From DAXETY01 sp051155755 (GTDB lineage Bacteria; Desulfobacterota; Desulfobacteria; Desulfobacterales; SG8-13), in contig DAXETY010000002.1 of NCBI GenBank assembly GCA_051155755.1, positions 1 through 64,000 on the forward strand: a stretch of 64,000 bases of DNA, given 5' to 3'. Positions within the stretch are counted from its first letter, which is position 1, and each line of letters opens with the position of its first letter. Under the pieces are notes generated by a model. That model saw nothing but the letters and a program-made list of their open reading frames with translations. It searched no databases and had not been told where the DNA came from. Of the stretch, positions 33,877 through 42,747 are shown in pieces. The translations under genes and the position numbers were made by a program.

Positions 33877-34870
33877 TTTCGGCGTCCAGCGTTGCGATAA
33901 TTTTCGAAAGCAGCCGGTCGATTCCATGACCGGTTTTGGCGGATATCTCCAGAACATCTTCTTCCGACATGGCGCGGCGCATCGCCGCCGCAGCGGCTTC
34001 GGCTCCGGGAAGATCCATCTTGTTCAGTACGATGATTTGCGGTTTGCGGGACAATTCTTCCCGGTATGCGGACAGCTCGTTGCGAATGATGCGATAAGTT
34101 TCCAGCGGATCTTCCGGGTCCAGGGAAGTGGCATCCATCAGGTGCACCAGGATCCGGGTCCGTTCGATGTGTCGCAGAAAGCGGGTACCCAGCCCGGCGC
34201 CGCGGTGGGCCCCATCAATCAGCCCCGGAATGTCCGCCACGACAAACGGTTCGCGCCAGCGGGTTTGAACAACGCCGAGATTGGGGTGGAGCGTTGTGAA
34301 CGGATAGTCGGCAACCTTGGGGCGGGCGGCGGAAATGGTTCGGATCAGGGTCGATTTGCCGGCATTGGGCAGTCCCACCAGGCCAACATCGGCAATCAAT
34401 TTCAATTCCAGTTTCAGTTTTCTGAATTCACCGGGTTGTCCGGGGCGCACCGTCCGCGGAGCCTGATTGGTGGCGGTCTTGAAGCGGGCGTTGCCGGCAC
34501 CGCCGCGACCGCCGCGGGCCGCAACCCAGTTGTCGCCGTCGCCGATCAGGTCGGCCAGCAACCGCCCGGTTTCTTCATCGTGAATCAGTGTTCCCGGGGG
34601 AACTTCGATGGTGCAATCTTCACCGTTTCGACCGGTTTTCTGTTTTCCCTGGCCGGGTTTGCCGCTGGATGCCTTGAAATGCTGTCTGAAATGAAAATCG
34701 TAAAGCGTGCGCTTGCGGGATGTCGCTCTGAGCATGACATCGCCGCCCTTGCCGCCGTCTCCGCCATCGGGACCACCGCGCGGCACGTACTTCTCGCGCC
34801 GAAAACTCATACAGCCGTTGCCGCCGTCTCCGGCTTGAACGGTAATCGTCGCTTCATCGACAAATTTCAC
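33848..34870 (-). CDS. obg: GTPase Obg
   Basis: A 340-residue Obg GTPase. The glycine-rich Obg fold (about 1-158) has GGDGGNGCMSFRREK and GGDGGKGGDV; the GTPase domain has GLPNAGKSTL, DIPGLI and NKMDL. The C-terminal domain of some homologues is absent. Obg monitors 50S maturation and stress. It overlaps rpmA by four bases. Confidence 0.95.
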   Translation of the reverse strand: MKFVDEATITVQAGDGGNGCMSFRREKYVPRGGPDGGDGGKGGDVMLRATSRKRTLYDFHFRQHFKASSGKPGQGKQKTGRNGEDCTIEVPPGTLIHDEETGRLLADLIGDGDNWVAARGGRGGAGNARFKTATNQAPRTVRPGQPGEFRKLKLELKLIADVGLVGLPNAGKSTLIRTISAARPKVADYPFTTLHPNLGVVQTRWREPFVVADIPGLIDGAHRGAGLGTRFLRHIERTRILVHLMDATSLDPEDPLETYRIIRNELSAYREELSRKPQIIVLNKMDLPGAEAAAAAMRRAMSEEDVLEISAKTGHGIDRLLSKIIATLDAENESGEKTLL

Positions 34871-35121
34871 TCGGCATGCACGCTCACTCGTTTGCGGCTG
34901 CGGCCCTGGCGCTCATATGACACAACACCGTCGATCTTGGCGAACAGGGTGTAGTCTTTTCCCAGCCCGACATTCAGGCCGGGGTGAATCTTGGTGCCGA
35001 CCTGACGCACGAGGATGTTGCCGGCTTTGACCTTTTGGCCGCCGAAAATTTTGATGCCTCGCCGCTGACCGGCACTGTCGCGACCGTTTTTAGAACTTCC
35101 GGCTGCTTTTTTGTGGGCCAT
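34867..35121 (-). CDS. rpmA: 50S ribosomal protein L27
   Basis: An 84-residue L27. It begins MAHKKAAGSSKNGRDS, ATG 35121, and continues GIKIFGGQKVKAGNILVRQ, the standard sequence. Second gene of the rplU-rpmA-obg run. Confidence 0.97.
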   Translation of the reverse strand: MAHKKAAGSSKNGRDSAGQRRGIKIFGGQKVKAGNILVRQVGTKIHPGLNVGLGKDYTLFAKIDGVVSYERQGRSRKRVSVHAE

Positions 35122-35261
35122 GATCGTTCTCCATTTGCCTCTCAAGCTCCCACAAGCGGAGAGCCTGGATAAAAACCAACCCGTTTTCCGACGGTACGGG
35201 ACCCCGGCGGTTGGAAAGGTGGGGGGCTTCGGTTCAATAAATCGGGGGCCGCCCGGCGGTG

Positions 35262-35573
35262 TCAGGCGTTTATGCCGGTAATCCGCACGGCCGTGTAATA
35301 TTGTCGGTGCCCCTGCTTGCGGCGGAAACGCTTGCGGCGCTTGTACTTGAACACGAGCACCTTTTTGGCGCGGTCCTGTTCGACGATGCGTCCGTCGACC
35401 GCCGCATTTTCCACCACCGGTTGGCCGATGGTGACATTGTCGCCATCGGAAATCATCAATACCCGGTCAAATGAAACCGATTCACCGATCTCACCGGGTA
35501 TTTTTTCGATGCGAACCACATCGCCTTCTTCCACTCTGTATTGTTTGCCGCCTGTGGCAACTACCGCATACAT
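35262..35573 (-). CDS. rplU: 50S ribosomal protein L21
   Basis: A 103-residue L21 beginning MYAVVATGGKQYRVEEGD and ending KRFRRKQGHRQYYTAVRI. A strong ribosome site (AAGGAGG) precedes ATG. First gene of the operon; promoter at 35631-35659. Confidence 0.97.
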   Translation of the reverse strand: MYAVVATGGKQYRVEEGDVVRIEKIPGEIGESVSFDRVLMISDGDNVTIGQPVVENAAVDGRIVEQDRAKKVLVFKYKRRKRFRRKQGHRQYYTAVRITGINA

Positions 35574-35630
35574 GACCTACGGCCTCCTTGATTGATATCC
35601 CCCGAGGGTCTATAGGATCGAAAAGTTGCT

Positions 35631-35659
35631 AATATGTCTGTTTTGCACTAACTTGTCAA
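35631..35659 (-). promoter_or_regulatory. sigma-70 promoter of the rplU operon
   Basis: On the minus strand TTGACA (35659-35654), 17-base spacer, CATATT (35636-35631). It gives a leader of about 50 bases to rplU. Confidence 0.6.
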
Positions 35660-35804
35660 GTAAAACTTCCATCATGTCCATTATGGCGGCCGTCCCGTCG
35701 ATGCAGCCCGGCGGCGTGCATCGACGCGATTGCCGACGACCGAAACCGACAATCTCGAAAACCCTTCAAATATCAGCCCGCCTTGCGGGTGATCGTGTGC
35801 AGAT

Positions 35805-36269
35805 ATGATAAAAATTGTCTCCATCGCAACCAGTGCTCGCAAAGGAACCCGAAAACGCTGTATCTCCAGCGCCGAGTTGGTCGCCGACCACGGCCTACGG
35901 GACGATGCCCATGCCGGTCCGTGGCACCGGCAGGTCAGCCTGCTGTCTTCCGAACGCATCGCCGATGTCCGCGCGCAGGGTCTGGCGGTCGAATTCGGCG
36001 ATTTCGCCGAGAACATCGCCACAACCGGCATTGATTGGCGGTCGGTGCCCATCGGCAGCCGCTTTCGCCTCGGCGATTCGGCCACCGTGGAAATCACCCA
36101 GATCGGCAAAGAATGCCACAATAAATGCGCCATTTATTACCGCACCGGCGATTGTATCATGCCCCGGGAGGGCGTTTTTGCCCGGGTGCTGGAAGGCGGA
36201 ACGATTCGGCTGGGCGACCGCGTCGTGCCCCTGCGCTCCCATGCCGCCGCCGAGGGTCGGCAGGAATGA
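35805..36269 (+). CDS. MOSC-domain protein
   Basis: A 154-residue protein consisting of a MOSC domain, as in the C-terminus of Mo-cofactor sulfurase and in YiiM. Visible are the opening VSIATSARKGTRK, the FAENIATTGIDW strand-turn and the conserved Cys in GKECHNKC. Stand-alone MOSC proteins in anaerobes are thought to handle sulfur or molybdopterin cofactor. The ribosome site is weak. Two moeA-type genes occur near 55 kb, but there is no linkage here. Confidence 0.8.
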   Translation: MIKIVSIATSARKGTRKRCISSAELVADHGLRDDAHAGPWHRQVSLLSSERIADVRAQGLAVEFGDFAENIATTGIDWRSVPIGSRFRLGDSATVEITQIGKECHNKCAIYYRTGDCIMPREGVFARVLEGGTIRLGDRVVPLRSHAAAEGRQE

Positions 36270-36291
36270 TCATTAAAAATGACTGTAACCT

Positions 36292-36492
36292 AAACTGAGC
36301 GTTTCAAATTTTCCAAAATAATTTTTTATATTTATTCAAAGGATTTATATCGATTTCAAATTTGAAAATTTGAAACCCTGCGGGATTGCCGATCTTACCG
36401 CATCTACTGCGTCAGAAGCCGCTCCGCATAGTACACTATAGCGGAACGACTTCTTCCTTGTATCTGCGGCAACCTCGACAATCGCTCAGTTT
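36292..36492. repeat. large inverted-repeat element
   Basis: AAACTGAGCG (36292-36301) and CGCTCAGTTT (36483-36492) end a 201-base stretch with no gene. Inside, the two arms around 36384-36432 and 36433-36483 form an imperfect hairpin of about 49 bases each, with shared blocks GATTG-CGA, CCGCA-TAC, AGAAG, TCCGC and ATAGT. An AT-rich segment (36302-36380) of A/T-run palindromes lies between the left end and the hairpin. The organisation suggests a non-autonomous mobile repeat or a large RNA-structured element. Confidence 0.55.
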
Positions 36493-36500
36493 CGGTGCAA

Positions 36501-36536
36501 GAAAAAAAAGGGGCTCCCGACGGCAGGGGGCCCCTT
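36501..36536 (-). terminator. terminator of the dsr operon
   Basis: A GGGGCTCCC/GGGGGCCCC stem (about 36509-36532) with an A run before it and a T run after it, so it works in both directions. It ends dsrP transcripts. Confidence 0.75.
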
Positions 36537-36562
36537 TTGTTTTTTAGGCTGTGTCCCCGGCT

Positions 36563-37726
36563 TCAGGCCCGGTTTTCCTCCTTGACCGAGACGGCGATCT
36601 TGAGCAGCAGCGTGAGCACGAAAAATCCCAGGGCCCAGATCGCAAGGGAGATCACCAACTCGGGGATGGTGGGAATGTATTCGTTCACATGATGCAGGGG
36701 GTTGGGAACGAATCCGCCCGAAATCATCCCCAAGCCCTTGTCGATCCAGGTGCCGGCGAAAACCACCACGCAGGCCACCGCCAGCGTGCCTTCGTTTTTG
36801 CGGGTTACCGGATTGACCAGCAGGATGATGCCCAGCACCATCAGGGCCATCGCCGACCACATCCAGGGCACGTAGGTTCCGTGGCCGTGCAGACCGAAAA
36901 ACAGGTACTTGAAATGATCCATGTGTTCCGGAATCTGGCTGTAGAAGACCGTAAACACCTCGCACAATAGAAAAAACACGTTCAGGCAAATGGCATAGGC
37001 CACGGTTTTGGCCAGGGTTTGGATCTGCGCCCGGCCCGGATCGAAATTGGTGGTCTTGCGAATGATCAGGCACAGCAGGATCAGCAGCGCCGGTCCGGCG
37101 GCGAAGGCCGAAGAAAGAAAGCGCGGGGCCATGATGGCCGTCATCCAGAATCCCCGTCCCGGCAAGCCCGAGTAGAGGTAGGCGGTGACCGTGTGAATAC
37201 TGATGGCCCACGGGATCGACAGATAGATGAAAGGCTTGAGCCAGGCCTGGTAGTGGACGCCGTTGCGCTCGGCCTCCAGCACGTTCCAGCCGACGATAAT
37301 GTTTAGAAACAGGTACCCGTTGAGCACGATGGTGTCCCAGAACAGCACCGAATGCAGCGTGGGGTAGAGCCACACGTTGAAAATCCGCATGGGCTGGCCG
37401 AGGTCCACGATAATGAAGGTCAGGCACATCACCAGCGCCGCAATGGCCAGGAATTCGCCCAGAATGGTGATGCGGCCGTAGGCCTTGTAGTCGTGCAGGT
37501 AGTAGGGCAGCACCACCATCACGCCTCCGGCGGCCACACCCACCAGAAAGGTGAACTGGGCGATGTAGAATCCCCAGGAAACGTCCCGGCTCATTCCGGT
37601 GAGGCCGAGACCGAAGTCCAGCTGCTGGAGGTAGGTGATAAAGCCGACACCGACAATGGCCAGCAACAACCCCAGCCAGCCGTAATATCTTTTGCTTCCT
37701 CGAATCGCTAATTCAAGCATGACCAC
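36563..37726 (-). CDS. dsrP: DsrP, NrfD-type membrane subunit
   Basis: A 387-residue integral membrane protein of the NrfD/PsrC family with about ten hydrophobic helices (VGVGFITYLQQLDFGLGLTG near the N-terminus). In the Dsr complex it exchanges electrons with the quinone pool. Last gene of dsrMKJOP, two bases after dsrO. Confidence 0.93.
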   Translation of the reverse strand: MVMLELAIRGSKRYYGWLGLLLAIVGVGFITYLQQLDFGLGLTGMSRDVSWGFYIAQFTFLVGVAAGGVMVVLPYYLHDYKAYGRITILGEFLAIAALVMCLTFIIVDLGQPMRIFNVWLYPTLHSVLFWDTIVLNGYLFLNIIVGWNVLEAERNGVHYQAWLKPFIYLSIPWAISIHTVTAYLYSGLPGRGFWMTAIMAPRFLSSAFAAGPALLILLCLIIRKTTNFDPGRAQIQTLAKTVAYAICLNVFFLLCEVFTVFYSQIPEHMDHFKYLFFGLHGHGTYVPWMWSAMALMVLGIILLVNPVTRKNEGTLAVACVVVFAGTWIDKGLGMISGGFVPNPLHHVNEYIPTIPELVISLAIWALGFFVLTLLLKIAVSVKEENRA

Positions 37727-37727
37727 C

Positions 37728-38522
37728 TCACACGATGTAGTAGACCGCCGGCTCGGTACCCAGAGCCTGCTTGCGTCGAATGGTAAAGTTGGTGCGAATC
37801 AATTCGCGGACCTCCGACTCGGGGTCGTAGAGGTCTCCGACGGTGAGCTTGCCCTCGGAAACCTCGACGCAGGCCGGCATCTGGCCGACGGCCAGGCGTT
37901 CCGCACAGAAATTGCATTTTTCGACCACGCCCTTCATCCGGGTGGGAAATTTTTTGTTGGTTTCGGCGATAAACGGGCGCGGGTCGCGGTAATTAAAGCT
38001 GCGGGCGCCGAAGGGGCAGGCCGCCATGCAGAAACGGCAGCCGATGCAGCGGTGAAAATCCATGAACACGATGCCGTCGCTTGCGCGCTTGAAGGTGGCC
38101 TGGGTCGGACAGGCCCGCACGCAGGGCGGATTTTCACAGTGGTTGCAGAGCACCAGAAACGGCTTGTGCTCCACTGCTTCCGACAGGAACTGCGCGTTTT
38201 TCGTTGGAAAAACGTTGTGGTAGTTGTCCGTCCAGAGCCACATGATCTCCTGTCGTTCGATCGGCAACTCGGGCACGTTGTGGACCCTGTGGCAGGCTTC
38301 GATCAGCGGTTCAAAATCGGAGCGGGAATGAAACTTGCGCGTGTCGATGACCATCGCCCATTGCCGGGCCGTCAGGGCCTGGTCGCCGTGCTTGATGACC
38401 GGTTGCGCTTCGGCACCGTGTCCGGCTTGCTCGGCGGCGAACGCGTTCCACACCGGCCGCGTGCTAAACGCCAGCGCGGATATGCCGAACAGTTTCAAAA
38501 TATTCCTTCGACTGCTATCCAT
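37728..38522 (-). CDS. dsrO: DsrO, periplasmic ferredoxin-like subunit
   Basis: A 264-residue protein. A twin-arginine-type signal (SRRNILKLFG) opens it, followed by 4Fe-4S motifs CENPPCVRACP, CIGCRFCMAACPFG and CNFCAERL. ATG at 38522 overlaps the dsrJ stop codon (TGATG). It faces the periplasm and links DsrJ to DsrP. Confidence 0.93.
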   Translation of the reverse strand: MDSSRRNILKLFGISALAFSTRPVWNAFAAEQAGHGAEAQPVIKHGDQALTARQWAMVIDTRKFHSRSDFEPLIEACHRVHNVPELPIERQEIMWLWTDNYHNVFPTKNAQFLSEAVEHKPFLVLCNHCENPPCVRACPTQATFKRASDGIVFMDFHRCIGCRFCMAACPFGARSFNYRDPRPFIAETNKKFPTRMKGVVEKCNFCAERLAVGQMPACVEVSEGKLTVGDLYDPESEVRELIRTNFTIRRKQALGTEPAVYYIV

Positions 38523-38911
38523 CACTTGGTCTCCTTCGGGTTATCGATGTGACAATCCCAGCAGTACGGTCTTACGGATGCATAGTCGTGACATCGGTCG
38601 CAGAACTCGGCCTTGTTGGAGTGGCAGTCCAGACAGGTGTTGGAAAGACTCATGTTGTACTCTTTCCCGTCCGGGCTGACGTAAATCCGCTCGGCGTTGC
38701 GCACCACCGCATGCCGCCAGACATCCAGGAGCTGCATGTGGTTGGCCTGCATGTACTCGGTGGATCTAACGCACACCTTGGCTCGCTTGGCCTGTTCGGT
38801 CAGCACCACTTCCGGTGCCGGTGCGGCTTTGCCCCGGTTGTACCAGAACGGCAACGTCACGATGACCAGAAAAATCGCGATTCCCAGATACAGAAGTTTT
38901 TTGTTACTCAT
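38522..38911 (-). CDS. dsrJ: DsrJ, triheme cytochrome c
   Basis: A 129-residue protein with an N-terminal membrane anchor (about 4-22) and three heme c sites: CLDCH, CDRCH, CWDCH. It is the periplasmic cytochrome of the Dsr complex. It overlaps dsrK by eight bases. Confidence 0.95.
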   Translation of the reverse strand: MSNKKLLYLGIAIFLVIVTLPFWYNRGKAAPAPEVVLTEQAKRAKVCVRSTEYMQANHMQLLDVWRHAVVRNAERIYVSPDGKEYNMSLSNTCLDCHSNKAEFCDRCHDYASVRPYCWDCHIDNPKETK

Positions 38912-40556
38912 CGGATTCGTCCTCCGTTTCCGGCGCGGTCCCCTGCAACTCTTCGAACTCCTCGCTGCGCAGGTTCATGGCCCGCTCGCCCTGCCCCGGC
39001 AGGTTCAGCGCGTTGGCCACCATTTCATGCACGCCGGTGACATCCACGTCACCGACCCAGTAATCCATCAGGTCCGGCAGCACGGCCCGGTCGATGGCAC
39101 AGATGGTCGCCAGCATGTTCACCCCATGCTTGTCTTTGACGTACTTGACGGCGTTGGCTCGGGGCAGGCCGCCAGCCATGCGCAACTCCATGTCCTCGCC
39201 GGCATTCAGGCCGGATCCGCTGCCGCAACAGAAGGTCTGCTCCCGGATGGTATTGGCGGGCATGTCGTAAAAATTGCGGCACACGCTGTTGATCACGTAA
39301 CGGGGTTCATCGAAAAGCCCCATTCCCCGGGCAGGATTGCAGGAGTCGTGAAAGGTGACCTTCAGGTGGTCGTTGCGGCTCGGGTCCAGATCCAGTTTGC
39401 CATGCTTGATCAGGTCGGCGGTAAATTCGGTAATGTGCACCATTTTGGTGGACCGGGCGTTTTCGAACTTCGTGCCGGTAATCGGGTTGACCGGTACTTC
39501 GAGAAAATCCGCCGGGCCGTTCATGGTGTCCATGTACTGGTTGATCACCCGCCACATGTGACCGCACTCGCCGCCCAGGATCCATTTTACCCCCAGCCGC
39601 TTGGCCTCGGCGTACATCTTGGCGTTGAGCCGTTTCATGGTTTCGTGCGAGGTGAAAAACCCGAAGTTGCCGCCTTCCGAGGCGTAGGTGCTCCAGGTGA
39701 TGTCGAAACCGTATTTTTCTTTCAGGAAATGAAACAGGATCATGTAGCCCATGCAAGTGTAGGTACCCGGGTCGGCGAACACGTCTCCGGAGGGCGTAAT
39801 AAAAAGGATGTCGGCGCCCTTCTTGTTGAACTCGGGGGTGACCCGCACACCGGTGACCTCCTCGATGTCGTCGACGAAAAAGTCGAGCATGTCCTTGTAA
39901 GCATGGGGCTGGATGCCGAGGTGGTTGCCGGTGCGGTAGCAGTTGGCCACCGGGGTGGCGATCCAGTCGATGTTGAGGCCCAGCAGGTTCAACAGCTCGC
40001 GGCCCATGATGGTGATCTCGGCGGTATCGATCCCGTAGGGGCAGTACAGCGAACAGCGCCGGCACTCGGAGCACTGGAACATATACGACCACCACTCCTT
40101 GAGCACGTTTTCGGTCATCGGACGCGATCCGTTCAGTTTGCCCAGGATGCGGCCGGCCCTGGAAAAATCATTGCGGTAAACCGAGCGCAGCAGCTCGGCC
40201 CGCAGCACCGGCATGTTCTTGGGGTCGCCGGTGCCGATGAAGTAATGGCACTTGTCGGCACAGGCCCCGCAGCGCACGCAGATGTCCATGAAGATTTTAA
40301 AGGTTCGAAATTTTTCCAGCCGCTCCCGGAAGCCTTCGTGGATGATCTGCTGCCAGTTGTCGGGCAGCTGCCAGTCGTCGTCGAAGCAGCTCCACTGACG
40401 GGGGTTGGGCATACTCAGGTATTCCAGGCTCTTCGGGTTGGCCGCATAGCAGGCAATGCCCTTGCGGATCTCGGCTGGCACGTCCATCCAGTCTTTCGAT
40501 GGAGGACTGTGTTCGATGTTTGTGAGATAATCGGTTGCAGTGGGAAGATCGGACAT
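38904..40556 (-). CDS. dsrK: DsrK, HdrD-like catalytic Fe-S subunit
   Basis: A 550-residue protein with two 4Fe-4S motifs (CVRCGACADKC and CSECRRCSLYC) and CCG-type cysteine clusters (FHDSCNPARGMG, CCGSGSG) as in heterodisulfide reductase HdrD. It is proposed to reduce the DsrC trisulfide or disulfide in the cytoplasm. It starts three bases after dsrM. Confidence 0.95.
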   Translation of the reverse strand: MSDLPTATDYLTNIEHSPPSKDWMDVPAEIRKGIACYAANPKSLEYLSMPNPRQWSCFDDDWQLPDNWQQIIHEGFRERLEKFRTFKIFMDICVRCGACADKCHYFIGTGDPKNMPVLRAELLRSVYRNDFSRAGRILGKLNGSRPMTENVLKEWWSYMFQCSECRRCSLYCPYGIDTAEITIMGRELLNLLGLNIDWIATPVANCYRTGNHLGIQPHAYKDMLDFFVDDIEEVTGVRVTPEFNKKGADILFITPSGDVFADPGTYTCMGYMILFHFLKEKYGFDITWSTYASEGGNFGFFTSHETMKRLNAKMYAEAKRLGVKWILGGECGHMWRVINQYMDTMNGPADFLEVPVNPITGTKFENARSTKMVHITEFTADLIKHGKLDLDPSRNDHLKVTFHDSCNPARGMGLFDEPRYVINSVCRNFYDMPANTIREQTFCCGSGSGLNAGEDMELRMAGGLPRANAVKYVKDKHGVNMLATICAIDRAVLPDLMDYWVGDVDVTGVHEMVANALNLPGQGERAMNLRSEEFEELQGTAPETEDESDE

Positions 40557-40559
40557 TGA

Positions 40560-41645
40560 TTACTCCTTTTCCTCTGGTTCGGCTTCAGATTCTTCTTCAC
40601 CTTCTTCCGGTGCGGCTTCCGGCATTTTTTCCACCGGCAGTCCGGCCTCCACCATCTTTTCTCTAAATTCATCCTCGTATTCGGCGTAGGTGTGCACCTC
40701 GACGGGATAGTTCCAAGGATTGACGTGCCGGCGGGCGCGCGTGTCGGCGGTGAGATTGCGGGTCGGGCTCATGAACACACCGCCCAGGTGCATCAATTTG
40801 CTGAAGGGAAAATAGGCCAGCAGGATGCTGACGAAAAACAGGTGAACGAAAAAGATCGCACTCACATTGGCGGGCATCACGGGCCGAAAGGTCACCAAAC
40901 CCATGCTCAGTTCTTTGGCGGCGGTCACGTCGATCTTGATGAAATACCGCATCAGAATTCCGGTAAAGGCGATTCCGAAGATCAGGATCAGGGGGAAATA
41001 GTCCGAAGCCAGAGAGATGTATTTCACGTTGGGGCCGAAAATCCGGCGCAGAAACAAAAAGGTGACGGCCGCCAACAGCACCAGCCCGGAGAGATAGACC
41101 CCGGGCAGCCCGATCATCACCGATTCATACAGGACTTCGAGGCGAAAAAAACTGTCGACGTTTTCCACCAGCTGCACCGGCAGTGGCACCGGCTCGGTGA
41201 AAAAACGCAGGTGCCGAAACAGCACCGTGAAAAAAGCGTAGTGAAAGGCCAGGGCAAACACCCACAGGAAAAGCTCCAGCTTGTAGGAAATCCGGCCCTC
41301 CCGGAGCTTCATGCGCGTATTGCGAAAAAGCGAGCGAAACGCCACCACTTCCAGCAGCATCCGCATGAAGACCCCACCCTTGGAGAAGGGATTGTCCCAC
41401 TTGTTGGCCTTGATCCAGGGAAGCGACTGCTGTTGGCCGCCCGTGGTGGGGATGCGATACGGCACCGGCACTTTCGACCACTGCAGGATTTTATAAACAA
41501 ATCCCACAACGAAAGTAATCAGGGCCGCATAGGGGATGATCACCCCGAACAGCCATTTGAGCCCCGGAGCCGCTTCCACCCCCGCAAAGGCCAGCAGAAA
41601 TAATACAATGACCGCGATGAGGGAAAACATGTACCTTCTGTTCAT
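40560..41645 (-). CDS. dsrM: DsrM, cytochrome b-type membrane subunit
   Basis: A 361-residue membrane protein of the NarI-like family; about six hydrophobic segments with histidines (ALAFHYAFFTVLFRHLRFF) that would ligate heme b. The cytoplasmic C-terminus is very acidic (EEGEEESEAEPEEKE). Start chosen at ATG 41645, which follows GAGGAG. It transfers electrons from menaquinol to DsrK. Confidence 0.94.
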   Translation of the reverse strand: MNRRYMFSLIAVIVLFLLAFAGVEAAPGLKWLFGVIIPYAALITFVVGFVYKILQWSKVPVPYRIPTTGGQQQSLPWIKANKWDNPFSKGGVFMRMLLEVVAFRSLFRNTRMKLREGRISYKLELFLWVFALAFHYAFFTVLFRHLRFFTEPVPLPVQLVENVDSFFRLEVLYESVMIGLPGVYLSGLVLLAAVTFLFLRRIFGPNVKYISLASDYFPLILIFGIAFTGILMRYFIKIDVTAAKELSMGLVTFRPVMPANVSAIFFVHLFFVSILLAYFPFSKLMHLGGVFMSPTRNLTADTRARRHVNPWNYPVEVHTYAEYEDEFREKMVEAGLPVEKMPEAAPEEGEEESEAEPEEKE

Positions 41646-41747
41646 TGAAACGCTCCTCGTCTCCAGTTTGCGCATCGGCGGGACCCGTTAATGCGCGTGA
41701 AATAGGTTGAACCGTTGCGGTATAAGAAAAAAACGGCATTCTTCGCA

Positions 41748-42347
41748 TCAGGGTTCCGATTCGTCCTCGGGCGCCTCCTCAATCAGACCCGCTCGCTGGA
41801 ACGCCCGGCGGATTCCCTTTCTTTCGAAATTGGTTTTCAGATCGTAGAGTTTCTCACGACATTCCATGTAGATATCGAAGGCAAACAGACTCATCGAATC
41901 AACGCGGTCTTCAAATTGCCGCAGCTCCAGCGCCGTCTGTGAATCGCGCAGTTCGCGTCTCAGATGGGAGCGAACCACGGGCTTCAAGGCGAGCACGAAA
42001 GCGGTGGCCTGAGAGGGGGAGAATTTCTGCACGGCTCGAATCCGGACGATCGGATCGAGGTGGGTGCGGACAGCTTCTTTTTCGGGACCCCCGACCAGCT
42101 GGTCGTAGAGTCCATTCAAGCCGCTGTGCAGGGCGCCGCCGACGGGGTTGCTGAATGGATCCAGATTGCCCTTGAGGAATTTGGCGGTGTCGGGGGCATA
42201 GGTGTTTACCACCATGTCAAGCCAGTCTTTGACGATGGCGCGCTTTTTCTTTGCCAGCAGCGCTTCAATCCCCATGGGTTTTCGAGTTTCTGCCACCGTG
42301 GTCCATCGTTTGTGAGAGTGGTCTGAATTCATACGGATTTCAAACAT
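41748..42347 (-). CDS. RsbRD N-terminal-domain protein of the dsr operon
   Basis: About 199 residues with the RsbRD-N fold, beginning for certain at GIEALLAKKKRAIVKDW. This helical, globin-like domain is often the first gene of dsrMKJOP operons in sulfate reducers, and its role there is unknown. The start is either ATG 42347, giving a short leader from the promoter at 42371-42399, or ATG 42275, which matches the conserved domain beginning. No ribosome site decides this. Confidence 0.75.
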   Translation of the reverse strand: MFEIRMNSDHSHKRWTTVAETRKPMGIEALLAKKKRAIVKDWLDMVVNTYAPDTAKFLKGNLDPFSNPVGGALHSGLNGLYDQLVGGPEKEAVRTHLDPIVRIRAVQKFSPSQATAFVLALKPVVRSHLRRELRDSQTALELRQFEDRVDSMSLFAFDIYMECREKLYDLKTNFERKGIRRAFQRAGLIEEAPEDESEP

Positions 42348-42354
42348 ATCCCGA

Positions 42355-42399
42355 CTTCACCAAGGTGAAGGCTATAAACGACTTGCCTTTTCCTGTCAA
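42355..42399 (-). promoter_or_regulatory. promoter of the dsr operon with palindrome
   Basis: On the minus strand TTGACA (42399-42394), 17-base spacer, TATAGC (42376-42371). A perfect palindrome CTTCACCAAGGTGAAG (42355-42370) covers the predicted start of transcription, so it could be an operator or the first hairpin of the mRNA. Confidence 0.7.
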
Positions 42400-42747
42400 G
42401 GATAATCGACAGCCGAAACCCCGGGTTCAGAGGGGGTGACGACCGCCGGCTTGAATTGTTTTTTATCATATTTTCAATATCTTAAAAAACACATAGCCGC
42501 CGGCTACGATGCCGGCAACGCGCCGGCACCCGCGAGGTCTGCCGGTGCATTTTTGCTTGGTATTCCAGCCGGAAAACGTTACAATAAACATACAATGTAT
42601 GGTCAAATAGCGGCGGATCCGGCTGGGGTTCCGCCGCTCGCACGACGGCCCTTTGTCGTTGCACGCGGTGTTGCAAATGCAACCTCGTAAACCCGATCCC
42701 GACACCGGACGTCTGAACCGACAGCACCGACTTGCAGGAGAATATCG
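42400..42747. other. intergenic region upstream of the lipoprotein operon
   Basis: About 350 bases. I see no gene. The region is AT-rich around 42460-42490 with TTATCATATTTTC. A promoter for the lpoB-like gene is expected near 42580-42610 (TTACAATAAACATACAATG), but no clear -35 is visible. Confidence 0.4.

Noticed and set aside
38697..40559. 620-codon plus-strand ORF opposite dsrK
   Set aside because: It is antisense to dsrK, whose Fe-S motifs are clear; the plus-strand translation is low-complexity with no domain and no ribosome site.
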